Source: Prevotellaceae bacterium
GTDB taxonomy: Bacteria; Bacteroidota; Bacteroidia; Bacteroidales; UBA932
Length of the DNA: 55,247 nt
Reading direction: 5' to 3'
Assembly (NCBI GenBank): GCA_031258195.1
Contig: JAIRNF010000004.1
Location: 1 to 55,247 of the forward strand
Shown: positions 1 through 9,916 of the stretch, piece after piece
Layout of the letters: every line of letters starts with the position of its first letter
How positions within the stretch are numbered: the first letter of the stretch is position 1
Notes under the pieces: generated by a model
The model's database searches: none
Told to the model about the DNA's origin: nothing
Seen by the model: only the letters and a program-made list of their open reading frames with translations
Made by a program: the position numbers and the translations under genes

Positions 1-1348
1 CTACGCGGCTTAGCGGCGATGGTTCGTACACCCTTCGACTCGCGGCGTTCGCCCCGTCCGCTGTGCCGTATAGCGCGGTATAGTAGCCTTGTTGTACCAT
101 CACGTCGCTTGTTCGGTACTGCCCATGGTTGCTACTTGCCACATAAGGTAGATAATCTTTATCCTGGCGCCCCGCGTAGTCGTAAGAAATGGGGGTAACA
201 ATGTCGTGGTAGCGCGGACTAGCGACTATACCAATTTGCTGCATAGGACGTCCTAAACCATCGTAATAAACAATGGTAGCTCCTCTTTTTTTCTTTTCTA
301 CCTGGCTGATATCGGTACTTGCTATTTGAGGTGTGTAGCTTAGAATATAGTTATGGTCGGAGCTAAATGTATAGTCGTTGGGATTGGGATTGGGATTGGG
401 ATATGGATCATTGCCTCCACCAGCCACCCGTATCGTTATTTCGTTGCTATAGGCTACTAACATTCTCTCCGGCAGTGGTACTATAGAATTTGGTAATATC
501 AAGGTATCGGAAGGAGGCGGATTTTTAACGTTCTCACCCGGTGTCGGTTCCTCAAATCCGGGCTTTCCCGGAATATAGGGATCGCCTATACCATAGTAGA
601 TAGGTAATGTGCATGTAACCACTCTACGGTAGCTGGCTGCTTGCGTTATAGCGGGCGGCTGATAGCTAAGGATATTACTATTGTCTATTGAGTTCCATCC
701 TCGTCCGCTATTAACCTCCCAACGATAGCTAATAGTACCGTAGCCCCCGCTGGCCGCCGCTTCGTTAGCTAGTTCTATGTTTGCTCCCGGATTAACTTCT
801 GTGGTATCGCACGATATAGTACCCCCCTCTAGCTGGGTTACAATCGCGAGGCTTACGGTATTGCTGTAAGAACCGTTTATATCGCTGAGCGGACCATTAT
901 CATCTCCTGGATTACAACCTGTCCACCGCTTGTAGAGGATAGTAATACTCGTCGGGTTTTCTCCCGCTATCCATCCGTTATCACCTCCTCCAGCGCTGGG
1001 AGCAGGCGGGGTGTAGGTGCCATTTTTTACGCCCGACACTGACGACCAGCTAGATCCATTATCAGTCGATTTATACCATTGGAAGCGAGGAGTACGAGTG
1101 GAGAGAGGGCTTTCTTCGCATATACAAGTGGCTAGCGTGGTGGAAGGGGTACCTATTGCCTGAAATGTTTCTCCTTGTATAATAACTTGCGAGCCGATAA
1201 TGGTATCTACTCTTATGCCGTCTGGAAAAGCATCGGTTGGAATTAATGGTAGCGGCAGACAATCCCCGCTTTGCCCATAGTTTGGGTTACTATTTAGCAG
1301 AAAGGTCATAGCGAAAAAACAGCAGAAGTAGCATAAATGTCTTTTCAT
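1..1348 (-). CDS. YD-repeat/RHS-like exported protein with DUF6443-like domain, 3' end outside window
   Basis: The frame is open from the ATG at 1348 to the left window edge (449 codons), so the gene is cut by the window and its C-terminus is unseen. Residues 1-26 look like a signal peptide. An Ig-like, low-complexity region follows (residues about 30-310) with many Gly, Pro and Ser residues and phrases such as YRWEVNSG. From about residue 330 the text LSYTPQIASTDISQ, then YYDGLGRPMQQIG and YDYAGRQDKDYLPY, matches the DUF6443 region found near the start of many Bacteroidota RHS-like proteins. It lies 80 bp downstream of another RHS-like gene on the same strand and is probably co-transcribed with it. 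The function is unknown; such proteins are usually secreted or surface-exposed. The family call is firm, the role is not. Confidence 0.8.
   Translation of the reverse strand, partial: MKRHLCYFCCFFAMTFLLNSNPNYGQSGDCLPLPLIPTDAFPDGIRVDTIIGSQVIIQGETFQAIGTPSTTLATCICEESPLSTRTPRFQWYKSTDNGSSWSSVSGVKNGTYTPPAPSAGGGDNGWIAGENPTSITILYKRWTGCNPGDDNGPLSDINGSYSNTVSLAIVTQLEGGTISCDTTEVNPGANIELANEAAASGGYGTISYRWEVNSGRGWNSIDNSNILSYQPPAITQAASYRRVVTCTLPIYYGIGDPYIPGKPGFEEPTPGENVKNPPPSDTLILPNSIVPLPERMLVAYSNEITIRVAGGGNDPYPNPNPNPNDYTFSSDHNYILSYTPQIASTDISQVEKKKRGATIVYYDGLGRPMQQIGIVASPRYHDIVTPISYDYAGRQDKDYLPYVASSNHGQYRTSDVMVQQGYYTALYGTADGANAASRRVYEPSPLSRV
378..401. repeat. Four copies of a hexamer (ttggga) encoding a Pro-Asn run
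   Basis: Four perfect tandem copies of ttggga are read on the minus strand as alternating Pro and Asn codons inside the RHS-like gene. The unit is a multiple of three, so changes in copy number would alter linker length without shifting frame. Confidence 0.7.
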
Positions 1349-1428
1349 AGCTCGTTATATTTTGGTGATGTTAGTATTCCGTTTATTTATGTATAGGCAG
1401 TAAGCATAGTTTTTTGGTATTATAGACT

Positions 1429-4400
1429 CTAATCTGATGTTTTATAATGATATTGGTACTGATTAATGATATTTTTTATATTATCTAATACCTGATAAAG
1501 ACGCCCGAAGTTATCGTAGCTATAGTGAGTTGTTAGCCCGTCAGATCCTACTTCTGCTGTTATGCCTACTAAAGGCTTATAGATATAACCATATACTTGA
1601 GCCTGTGGTAAACCATTTCTAAGCCGCGTAAAGACCGGGTTTAGCTCACTATATACCCGACGATTTTGTATTGATGTTGTACCTATGACCGCGGCTAATT
1701 CTTCATAAGTTGCCCCTACGACCTTTGCGATAGGATATTGATTATTATATCCCCATAAATAGGAAACTGGAAGTCCGCTTCTGCCCGTGTGTTGTATAAG
1801 GTTTCCGTTAGATTGATCGTATAAATAATCCATTTCGCGCGTAAAGTTATCTTCTCCCGTTGAAGAGTAGTCAACGGATTCTGGCAAAGGTCGTCTTAAG
1901 CTGCTATTGGGGTAATTATAGCGAATACGTTTCGTTTCTTGATTGTTATACTTGGTTATCTCTTGCTGAATAGCGTTATACATGTTATGCTTGGCGATTA
2001 GCCATGAGCCGTTGGCGGGATAGCTTAACTCCTTTTCTAGGGTTGCTCCCTGGCTGGTGGTTTCGCTGGTCTTGGTCAACTGATTGCGGCTGTTATAGGT
2101 ATAATTTTCCGTTCTTACTACATTACTATTACCGGTATAAAGCGTGGTGATTTTAGAGACGGGTAAGTATCTTCCGGTAGAAATATTGTAATCGTTATAG
2201 AAATAAAAACCGGAATGTGAACCAAAATCAGTATGTAGGTACGGGTATGTATCGTAGTCATTAACCGTGGGGTTTCTTGGAGTAAGACGATCGTTTTTTT
2301 CATAATTAAAATAAAGGTATCTATCAACATACATATTGTTGTAAACTTCTGTTTTCGTTAATTCATAGCTATAATCTTCTTCTTGAAGTAAAGTATCTTT
2401 TGCATCGTATATTTTTCGATTTCTAAGCAATGGTTTTCCGCCGGCTTTATGCTCTACTAAATATTCTTGATCCGCTAAATAGTTACGCTCTATATCGTAT
2501 GTCGAAACAATTTTTCCATTACTGGTAATCTGGTTTTCTCCATTAAGCTGGCGCGTGGTTACTTTTGAGTATTGAACGTTGAAGGCGTCTGCCGGAATAT
2601 TTCCTCTACTCATATTATTGGAAAAAATTTTAGCATGATTTTTCAACTTTAAATACAGTATTGCCAACATTCCAACTTGGTAAGGTACTATTGTAGTATG
2701 AGATTGGTCTACCATAAAGAACTCATCATACATTTTCTTGCCGTAGCCGGAGCCATACTCAAAAAGGGTTACTGTAGCTGGTAAATTCGGGTTGGCGCAA
2801 GAAATAATCTTTTTTACACGCTGCCCCGGAGCTCCCACATCTTGTTGATTGCTGTTAGGCTCATACTCATATTCCGTATATCCTCCCGTAGGGAATGTTA
2901 TTCTTTTTAGCGAAAAACTTTTCTGGTTTATCTCATCCACCGAGCGATTTATAAAAAACTTATTCATACCATTAATGGAACCTATCGTCTTCCTATTGAA
3001 CATACAACCATTCTGAAATACCAAGTTGACATTAACCTCTACATTTTTTAATCCAGTGGGAATAAATAGTTCCTGACCGACATTTCTTCGATTAAATGCA
3101 TAGTAGTTCCAGTAGTCTGGAGATGCGCCACGTCCTTGAGGGCGATGGTAGTCAAGCGTATACTCTTTCTCAATGGCCGTACCATCTCCTATTTTTACAG
3201 ACCTTAATATGTAATGCCAAGGTTCTTCACCATTTTCTTGAACAGTGCTACCTTTAGTAAACATTATATCTTGTACTAGCGTTATTTTTTTAATTAGCTG
3301 TCCGTCTTTACTTCTAATAAGTATTTCTTTAAGAAGATTGCCAGTATTTGCGGCTGAGTCTTTTTTTTCTCTAATAAACTCTATATTTTCATTAACCCCC
3401 GTAATAGACATCACATACTGAGCCCAAGTTGTGTTTTTTGAAAGCAAAGCCGAGGTGAGGTCTTTCCTACCCGTAGAAGGAGGCGGAGGAGGGATGTCTC
3501 CTGTTGGCGGATAAGGATACATACAGTATGCCTCTGTATAGGTTAATGCGTTAGTGGTAAATCCATCAAAACGAGGACTTATACAATAGTATTGTTTGTA
3601 GTCAAATTGTACACTATCACCATACGGAGATTGTATAGTTTTCAAAAGCCATCCGGTAGCGGAACCATCTCCCTCGTGATCCCAATAGCCTTCGAGAGCA
3701 AAATGACCATCTTTATTGGTATTTCCAAAATGATATCTAAAACCATTCTCGTCTATTAACTCCCCTGCCAAAGTATATGTAGGAAACGGAATATTGTCAG
3801 CAAAAAATAGAATGGTATCCAGCTTATGTTCTAAGTTTTTTGCTATATAGGTACGAGTTGTCAAGTTTCTTTCGGTAATAATAAAATGCCCGCTAGTAGA
3901 AGGCGTCATATAGGTAAATAGATCGTATTCTCCGTCGATATACTTTGAAGGCATATCCTCAAACATTGGTAGCGACAAGAGGTTGTGTCTTTTTAGTTTA
4001 ATTTGCTCTAGATAGCGATCAAAGTCGTATTGGTTACCACTATAAATACTTAAAGAGTCGTTGCTATAGTAATCATGTATAAAGTCATCCTTACCATTTA
4101 TGCGACGTATAATACGATAACCTCCAACACTAAGGCTCCAACCGGCACCGATTTCTCCATCGTTTTGCCAGTATTGTATGCCTGATGCGTGGTAGTTTAA
4201 GCATACGGGTATTTTTAATCCCTTTATTTCTATTTCGTATAGGGGGATTGAAATTTCTGGCAAACCGTTGTATTCTGTGATGGCATGGTTAATATACTTC
4301 TCAAAAGCCAGACTTTGAGGAGAAGGCAAAATTACGTTAGGAGGAGGAACTATTGGATTAGAAGATTCCACTCCTTCTTGTGCTATAACTTGTATGTACA

Positions 4401-4449
4401 TGAATACACAGCAGAATACAGCCGCTAGTCTTATAATGGTTTTTTTCAT
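1429..4449 (-). CDS. YD-repeat/RHS-like exported protein, intact (1006 aa)
   Basis: This is a 1006-residue protein with a signal peptide (residues 1-23, ending in VIAQ). The N-terminal domain is typical of Bacteroidota RHS-like proteins: a SPQSLAFEKYINH segment, then IPLYEIEIKGLKIPVCLNYH and GAGWSLSVGGYRIIRRINGKDD. The C-terminal third carries degenerate YD repeats ending in GLTTHYSYDNFGRLYQVLD. The protein stops about 15 residues after the last repeat, so there is no variable C-terminal toxin as in polymorphic RHS toxins. It lies 59 bp downstream of a frame-disrupted paralog to which it aligns over most of its length, and 80 bp upstream of a third RHS-like gene. No T9SS C-terminal sorting domain is visible. 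Export beyond the inner membrane would need another route, and the divergent T2SS-like operon is a candidate. The role is unknown. Confidence 0.85.
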   Translation of the reverse strand: MKKTIIRLAAVFCCVFMYIQVIAQEGVESSNPIVPPPNVILPSPQSLAFEKYINHAITEYNGLPEISIPLYEIEIKGLKIPVCLNYHASGIQYWQNDGEIGAGWSLSVGGYRIIRRINGKDDFIHDYYSNDSLSIYSGNQYDFDRYLEQIKLKRHNLLSLPMFEDMPSKYIDGEYDLFTYMTPSTSGHFIITERNLTTRTYIAKNLEHKLDTILFFADNIPFPTYTLAGELIDENGFRYHFGNTNKDGHFALEGYWDHEGDGSATGWLLKTIQSPYGDSVQFDYKQYYCISPRFDGFTTNALTYTEAYCMYPYPPTGDIPPPPPSTGRKDLTSALLSKNTTWAQYVMSITGVNENIEFIREKKDSAANTGNLLKEILIRSKDGQLIKKITLVQDIMFTKGSTVQENGEEPWHYILRSVKIGDGTAIEKEYTLDYHRPQGRGASPDYWNYYAFNRRNVGQELFIPTGLKNVEVNVNLVFQNGCMFNRKTIGSINGMNKFFINRSVDEINQKSFSLKRITFPTGGYTEYEYEPNSNQQDVGAPGQRVKKIISCANPNLPATVTLFEYGSGYGKKMYDEFFMVDQSHTTIVPYQVGMLAILYLKLKNHAKIFSNNMSRGNIPADAFNVQYSKVTTRQLNGENQITSNGKIVSTYDIERNYLADQEYLVEHKAGGKPLLRNRKIYDAKDTLLQEEDYSYELTKTEVYNNMYVDRYLYFNYEKNDRLTPRNPTVNDYDTYPYLHTDFGSHSGFYFYNDYNISTGRYLPVSKITTLYTGNSNVVRTENYTYNSRNQLTKTSETTSQGATLEKELSYPANGSWLIAKHNMYNAIQQEITKYNNQETKRIRYNYPNSSLRRPLPESVDYSSTGEDNFTREMDYLYDQSNGNLIQHTGRSGLPVSYLWGYNNQYPIAKVVGATYEELAAVIGTTSIQNRRVYSELNPVFTRLRNGLPQAQVYGYIYKPLVGITAEVGSDGLTTHYSYDNFGRLYQVLDNIKNIINQYQYHYKTSD

Positions 4450-4508
4450 AGCATATAATTATTAGAATGACAAATGTGTGTATTTCTATAAAATGCGTTA
4501 TCTATGTT

Positions 4509-7500
4509 TTAATACAGGGTATAGTAGTACACCCCGTCGGATGATGGGCTGATACTTCGTATATCCCAAAACCAATCATCTTCAGATATGCGCAATTCTA
4601 CTTCTCCCGGATGTAGGGCGACCTCGCCTCTTCCACCATCACCATCTTTAACTTGCACGGTTACAAGAGACGCCACCGGATAGGCTGCGCGTGGGTACTG
4701 CTTGCCGTTTTCGTAGTCTATGCGAATAACGTTCTTTCCAAGTGTCCCGACGGCAAATGCCGCCGTTAGCGTACGGTTACCGGAGACGGCGAAGCTTAAG
4801 CTACTGCCGCTGTAATCCGTAAGCCAGGTATCTCCTTCCTTCCATCCAGCAAAGGTGTGGCCGCTGTTGGCGGTAGCGGTTAGCGTCACATTGGTTCCAC
4901 CTGTGTGCGTACCTCCGCCGGTTACAACTCCCCCTGCGCCGGGAGATACCAACGCTGTAATGGTATGCTGTGGTGTTACAATAAATCGGGCCTCCAGCGT
5001 ACGGTTGCTGGCTAAGGTAAAGGTGTAGCTGGCGCTGCTGCTAACCTTAGCATACCCGCTATACCAGCCATCAAAGACATAGTGCCCTACGCTATGAGCT
5101 GCTGTTACCGCTACGGTAGTACCCTTAAGGTAGGTACCTCCTCCTGTCGCGCTTCCGCCTTCTGCCGGTGTGCCGGTTACGGCTACGGTGTAGTACGCCT
5201 TCTGCGAAAATCGGGCTGTCAGTATATAATCTCTTTGCACGTAAAATGAATGCTGCATGTCGTCGCTAACCTTTGTGCCGCTTTCATACCAACCTTCAAA
5301 AATGTGATCGTCGTTAGGAGTGGCTGTTACGGTGGCTCTTGCTCCGGGAGCGTAGGTTCCTCGTCCGGTAACAGAACCTCCGCTGAAGGGTAGGCTGGCA
5401 ATAAATACGGAATAGCTGGCAGCGGTCGGCGGGGCTGTAGTACCGGCATAGTGGTAGTCGTGCTGGCTTATGATGTTGTTCTGATGGTCTAATATCTTAT
5501 ATAGTCTGCCGAAGCTATCGTATTGGTAGTAGGTGGTTAGCCCGTCGGAAGCAGTTTCGGAGGTAACTCCCGCCAGCGGTTGGTAGGTATAGCCGGTAAG
5601 GCGCGCGGCTGGAAGCTGGCTTCGGAGGTATGCGAGGTATACAGCAAGCTGATCAGGTGTTTGTACATACTGTATATCACCCCAGTTCGCTGTTCCTGCG
5701 ACGGTCTGCATTAGCTTGTCGTAGGTGGCACCTACAGCTTGTATGATGGGATAGGTGTTACGGTGCCTCCATTGATAGCTGACTGGAATGCCGCCGCGAC
5801 CTACGTACTGAAGGAGGTTACCGTTGGTGTTATCGTACAGGTACTCCGCCTCTCGGGAAAGACCTGCCGACCCCGCCTCTGAGTAGCCTGCCGAGGTTGG
5901 CAATGGCGGAATGTCGGCTGATAGCGGGGGATAGCTATAGCGCACTCGCTTGATCTCCTGTCCGCTATTTCGGGTAATCTCCTGGCTAATGAGACCGTAA
6001 AGGTTACGCTCTCGCGCTTGCTGGTTTTGGTCGGCGTGGTATTGCGATTCCTTCTCTACAGAACCACCTTTACTGTCTGTTGCCGTCATCTTGTAGGGCT
6101 GGTTGCGGCTGTTGTAGCTGTAGTTCTCGGTTTGTATAATGCTGTCGATGCCGCTATAGGATACTTCGTGCTTTTCGGTAAGCAGATCTACGCTCGAATA
6201 AATATCGTGCTGAAATGGAATATAGACTTGCGGAACATGATGGTATGTATATAGCCATTGCTTTGCTGGTGTATTATCTTGAGGTCTATCGCTAGTTCCG
6301 CTAATTGTTATATCTTGTATAGGCTGTGCGCTTATATATTTCTGGCCTAATATTCGTTGGTAGGCATAAGTCTCTTTCTGTACGGGCATATCCAAACTAT
6401 TATACGCTATGCGGCTATTTAAGGTGGGCTTTAATCCCGGATAGTGATGGGTTTTCGTAATAATATTGGGAATATTATAGTGTGAGATAGTTTTCCCATT
6501 ATAGAGTGAGCCGTCCTTATTATACTTATAAGTACATATCTCCGGGTAATAAACCGTAAATGATTCGTTTGAAAAATTAATAGGCGTAGTAAATAAGGTG
6601 GTTACCCATTTAATATCTCGAAAGTTTACTCTTTGTAAATGGCTTCCACCAGGGCATGGCGGATTGTCTACTCGGTAGCTTTGAATCATCCTTATAAACC
6701 ACTCATTACTCATTGTGTTGTATGTTATTCCTTGCCCCGATTCGTTTTTACCATAGCTGAAAATTGTAACTATAGGATCGGTCCCCGAAGAGGGGTAGGA
6801 TTTGATATTCTTAATTCGTTGTCCGTTTCCTTTAGTGTTGCCAACTGCTCTATTTAATTCATATTCTGTAAAGCCTCCTGTTGGATATGTAATTCGTTTT
6901 AATGAAAAGCTATTAAAGAATTTTTCGTCAGCCCCCCCGATTAATAAAATATTTGCCAACTTCGCCGGACAAGGTATAATGTTGTCTAAGCGTTTTATTG
7001 GTGTTTGCTCCTGAAATGCTCCATTTAAACGGAATATCTGCAAGAGGGTCAGGTAAAAATAAATCTTGCTCGGGTCCGCCTCCTCTACCAAATACATAGT
7101 AGTTCCGGTAGTCTGGAGAGCCATTCTGGTTTTTTGGAGGTGCATAATAGTCAAATCTATACTCTTTCTCAATATTTATACTATCCCCAATTTGTATTGA
7201 GGTAAGTACGGTATGCCATGGATATGCATTGGTTGTGGTATCTGCCGCAGGAAGGCTTGACATATTCTCATAGTTAAAAGCTATTTTTCGCGAAGTATCT
7301 TTTCTTGGGAATTGGTAATGCCATATATTTTAATTTCGTTGATAAGTGTGGGAGAGTTTAGTCTGCCATTTCTGGTAATCCGTAAAAACTCTATCTCTTC
7401 TTTTGAACTTTTTATTCGTGTTAAATAAGGAGATGTGGTGGAGAAACAAAAGAAATCCTCACTTACTTCAATATACCAGTTATGATTCCCATGCATGTCA

Positions 7501-8483
7501 TATTGGCGTTGTAATGCTTCGCAACTTGGGGAAAACTCAGGACTACTTGCATCACTAACACTTATGCCGGTATATTTTGTTTTATGGTAGTGTGCGTTTG
7601 AGTCTTTTCGATCTCTTATAGTAGTATAGCTGTATAAATTATAGTCAAAACAAACAGAATCTCCATAAGGGGATTGTATTGTCCTAAGGGGCCACGCGGT
7701 ATTTGCACTCCCTAAACTTTCTGAAAGATCGCTACGCTCAACTATTCCCGGAAAAATCGTACTGTTTTGGTTTCCAAAAAAATATTGAAATCCATTTTCA
7801 TCGATAAGCTGGCCAGAATAACGATACATTGATAGCTTATCCATTTTTTGTACAAAAGTAGTTGCCGTACAAGTTTGGTAACTAAAGTTCCTATCGGTAA
7901 GGATAAAATGCCCATAGGTAGATGGGGTCGTGTAGTTAAACAAATCGTATTCTCCATCAACTGTTCCATAGTAGGAATTTCCAGAGCGGTTGTACATTGC
8001 CTCTAAGTACCGATCCATATTTGTTTTATCAGATTCTCCGGCAAATGATTGCAAATTATCATAATCGTAAAAGGTGCTTGAAAAGTCACACCTACCTTTA
8101 ATGCTCCGGGAAATACGATATCCGGCGGCATTTATACTCCAGCCAACCCCTACCTCTCCGTCATGCTGCATGTACTGAATGTCGGAGGCGTGATAGGTTA
8201 GCGCTATCGGTATTTTGAGCCCCTTAATCTCTATTTCATATAATGGGATGGTAATATCGGGTAACCCATTGTACTCCGATATTTCGTGATTTATATACCT
8301 CTCAAAAATCTGGCTTTGGGAGGAAGAGGGAATTACTTGAGGAAGTTCAATGTTTGATGTTGCCGACATCAGCATCATTAATGTATCGGCGGGCTCGTTA
8401 TCACTTAAGATTTGGGTGTTCGCTATTTTTACAAAAAATAGACAGTAGAACGTACATGCCCACTTAAGAATATTAGACTTCAT
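4509..8483 (-). pseudogene. YD-repeat/RHS-like exported protein with C-terminal InlB-type repeats, split by two homopolymer frameshifts
   Basis: Three successive reading frames reconstruct one protein of about 1324 residues paralogous to the neighbouring 1006-aa protein. Frame one runs from the ATG at 8483 and stops at 7281. A tract of five T (7284-7288, read as A) would need one more base to join the second frame, which continues IAFNYENM and ends at 6928. A run of seven C (6932-6938, read as G) has one base too many. With six, the text reads YFINRGADEKFFNSFSLKR, which aligns residue for residue with FFINRSVDEINQKSFSLKR of the paralog. The last frame continues to 4509. The N-terminus has a signal peptide and the GVGWSINAAGYRISR motif. 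YD repeats are followed by three tandem divergent InlB B-type repeats (GTY, GWY/GWK and ARF/AAF signatures; 4740-5400). It could be a pseudogene, a phase-variable gene or an assembly artefact; I cannot decide which. Confidence 0.75.
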
Positions 8484-8949
8484 GGTAGACGGCTTAGGTA
8501 TATCACAAATATAAATAAATTAACCTAGTTTAACTATCCATTTTAGTATCATATTAAGTTTAAACACATTTTATATTTTAATTTAACATTATTCGATTTA
8601 TATTGGAACAATTAATAGTGTAAATATTCAACAATAGTTAACTAAATCAATCTATTAATTATCTTTTTAATTCATTATTAACTTATATAAAAGATTAAAT
8701 TAACGAAAATAATATTTTTAATATTCTTATAAAACATATCGAATGATACATAATTATTATTTAATATTGAATATTAAATTTATTATTTAATAAATTAATA
8801 ATGATATTATTTGAGCTATTTATCATAATAAAAAATATTATGATATAGTTAATATTTGTTGTTCTATTCATTAGTTATTGCCATTCGCCACTTTTTCGTA
8901 AATTAGCATTTATTCACTCATTTTAACCGACTCTGTATTGAGCTTAACA
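8484..8949. promoter_or_regulatory. AT-rich divergent intergenic region with three palindromes
   Basis: This 466-bp gap is extremely AT-rich and separates the leftward RHS-like genes from the rightward T2SS-like operon, so it must hold at least the two promoters. I see no open gene. Three perfect inverted repeats lie close together: 8760-8778 (9-bp arms, 1-nt spacer), 8777-8796 (9-bp arms, 2-nt spacer) and 8821-8845 (10-bp arms, 5-A spacer). They may be operators or hairpins, but such AT content makes chance palindromes common. No exact TAnnTTTG box is obvious. Confidence 0.45.
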
Positions 8950-9369
8950 ATGAAAGCAAAAAGCCTTGCCATAAATCAAAAGCTGAAAGCATTTACACTC
9001 GAAGAGTTACTTGTGGTACTTGTCATTATTGGCATACTTATATTAATAGCTATACCTGTACTTATGCCGTTAATATCTAAGGCAAAGAGTACCGAGGCGC
9101 AGATGCAGTTGGGACACATCTATACGCTTGAGAAGAATTACTTTTATATGTACTCTCGCTATACCAGCGATCTGGATCTATTGGGCTATGAGCAGCCTGT
9201 ACTCGTTCCTGACGGTGGAAATGCCAACTACCGCATTGAGATAGTTGAGGCAGACGAAAAAGGCTTTAGAGCCAGTGCGACAGCAGTGGTTGACTTTGAT
9301 GGTGACGGTACCTACAATGTTTGGGAAATAGACCAAGATAAACGGTTGATCGAAGTCACAAAAGACTAG
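8950..9369 (+). CDS. gspG: Major pseudopilin, GspG-like
   Basis: The protein has 139 residues from the ATG at 8950; a TTG four codons upstream is less likely. The class III signal is clear: a 14-residue basic leader ending KLKA, then mature FTLEELLVVLVIIGIL with Glu at +5. Position -1 is Ala, not the usual Gly. The ectodomain is short and ends with DFDGDGTYNVWEIDQD, which resembles the calcium-binding C-terminal loop of GspG major pseudopilins. GspG subunits build the periplasmic pseudopilus that pushes substrates through the secretin in type II secretion. It is the first gene of a 13-gene plus-strand operon encoding the rest of the machine. A type IV pilin is the alternative, but the absence of a retraction ATPase and the GspG-like loop favour pseudopilin. 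Confidence 0.88.
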   Translation: MKAKSLAINQKLKAFTLEELLVVLVIIGILILIAIPVLMPLISKAKSTEAQMQLGHIYTLEKNYFYMYSRYTSDLDLLGYEQPVLVPDGGNANYRIEIVEADEKGFRASATAVVDFDGDGTYNVWEIDQDKRLIEVTKD

Positions 9370-9408
9370 TAATACCGTATCATACGCTGATAAACTTATT
9401 CCTCATAA

Positions 9409-9906
9409 ATGCCTATAGCACTCAACATAGTAAGCGTCGTATTACTTCTGCTCATCATAGTTCAAGATTTTAGATACAGAACTATTTACTGGTGGCTGTG
9501 TCCCTTATTAGCCGTATTATTCATCGTAAAAGACTTGCTTTTTACAGCTGATAAAAATTTCTTGCTGACAGGTTGGCTTGTAAATATTTTAGTAGCTACT
9601 ATACAGCTACTAGTGGTATGGATGTATACATTGCTAAGAAGAAAAAGCACAGAACGAAATTTTCTGAAATCTTTTGGACTAGGGGATGTACTTTGCCTAT
9701 ATGCCCTTTGCTTTTTAACTCAACCGTACCTATTCGTTATACTCTGCTGCGTAAGCTACGTTGTAGCATTGATCGCAGTATTAATATTCCCAACAAAATT
9801 TAAAACAATTCCTTTGGCAGGTTGGATTTCAGCTGGAGGTCTACTACTTATCATATACGAGTTGCCATGGGTAGTAACTTGTGGGAGTATATACCATTTA
9901 CACTAA
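9409..9906 (+). CDS. gspO: Minimal prepilin peptidase (A24 family), GspO-like
   Basis: This is a 165-residue polytopic membrane protein with about five or six hydrophobic segments. The two catalytic aspartates of A24 prepilin peptidases are visible: Asp20 in VQDFRYRTI and Asp93 in the GxGD motif FGLGDVL. It is much shorter than the usual 250-290 residues because the N-terminal cytoplasmic methyltransferase domain with its paired CxxC motifs is absent. It should therefore cleave prepilin leaders but may not N-methylate the new N-terminus. It lies between the major pseudopilin and the ATPase gene and presumably processes the pseudopilins encoded in this operon. Confidence 0.85.
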   Translation: MPIALNIVSVVLLLLIIVQDFRYRTIYWWLCPLLAVLFIVKDLLFTADKNFLLTGWLVNILVATIQLLVVWMYTLLRRKSTERNFLKSFGLGDVLCLYALCFLTQPYLFVILCCVSYVVALIAVLIFPTKFKTIPLAGWISAGGLLLIIYELPWVVTCGSIYHLH

Positions 9907-9916
9907 ATGCCGGCTG

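Noticed and set aside
1071-1262. Open frame opposite or out of phase with the partial RHS-like gene
   Set aside because: It lies wholly inside the RHS-like coding region, has Arg/Ser/Tyr-rich text with no domain, and the RHS frame explains the same DNA.
6018-6254. Plus-strand open frame with hydrophobic text inside the RHS-like gene
   Set aside because: It is the reverse of YD-repeat coding sequence; Val/Leu richness follows from the codons on the other strand.
7281-7290. Programmed -1 ribosomal frameshift in the RHS-like gene
   Set aside because: The site reads GAA AAA TAG with only five A and does not form a standard X-XXY-YYZ heptamer. A second shift of opposite sign is also needed downstream, so indels are simpler.
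1-8483. Polymorphic RHS toxin with immunity gene
   Set aside because: The intact protein ends just after its last YD repeat, the split one ends in InlB-like repeats, and no small immunity-like gene follows. The third gene's end is outside the window, so it remains untested.
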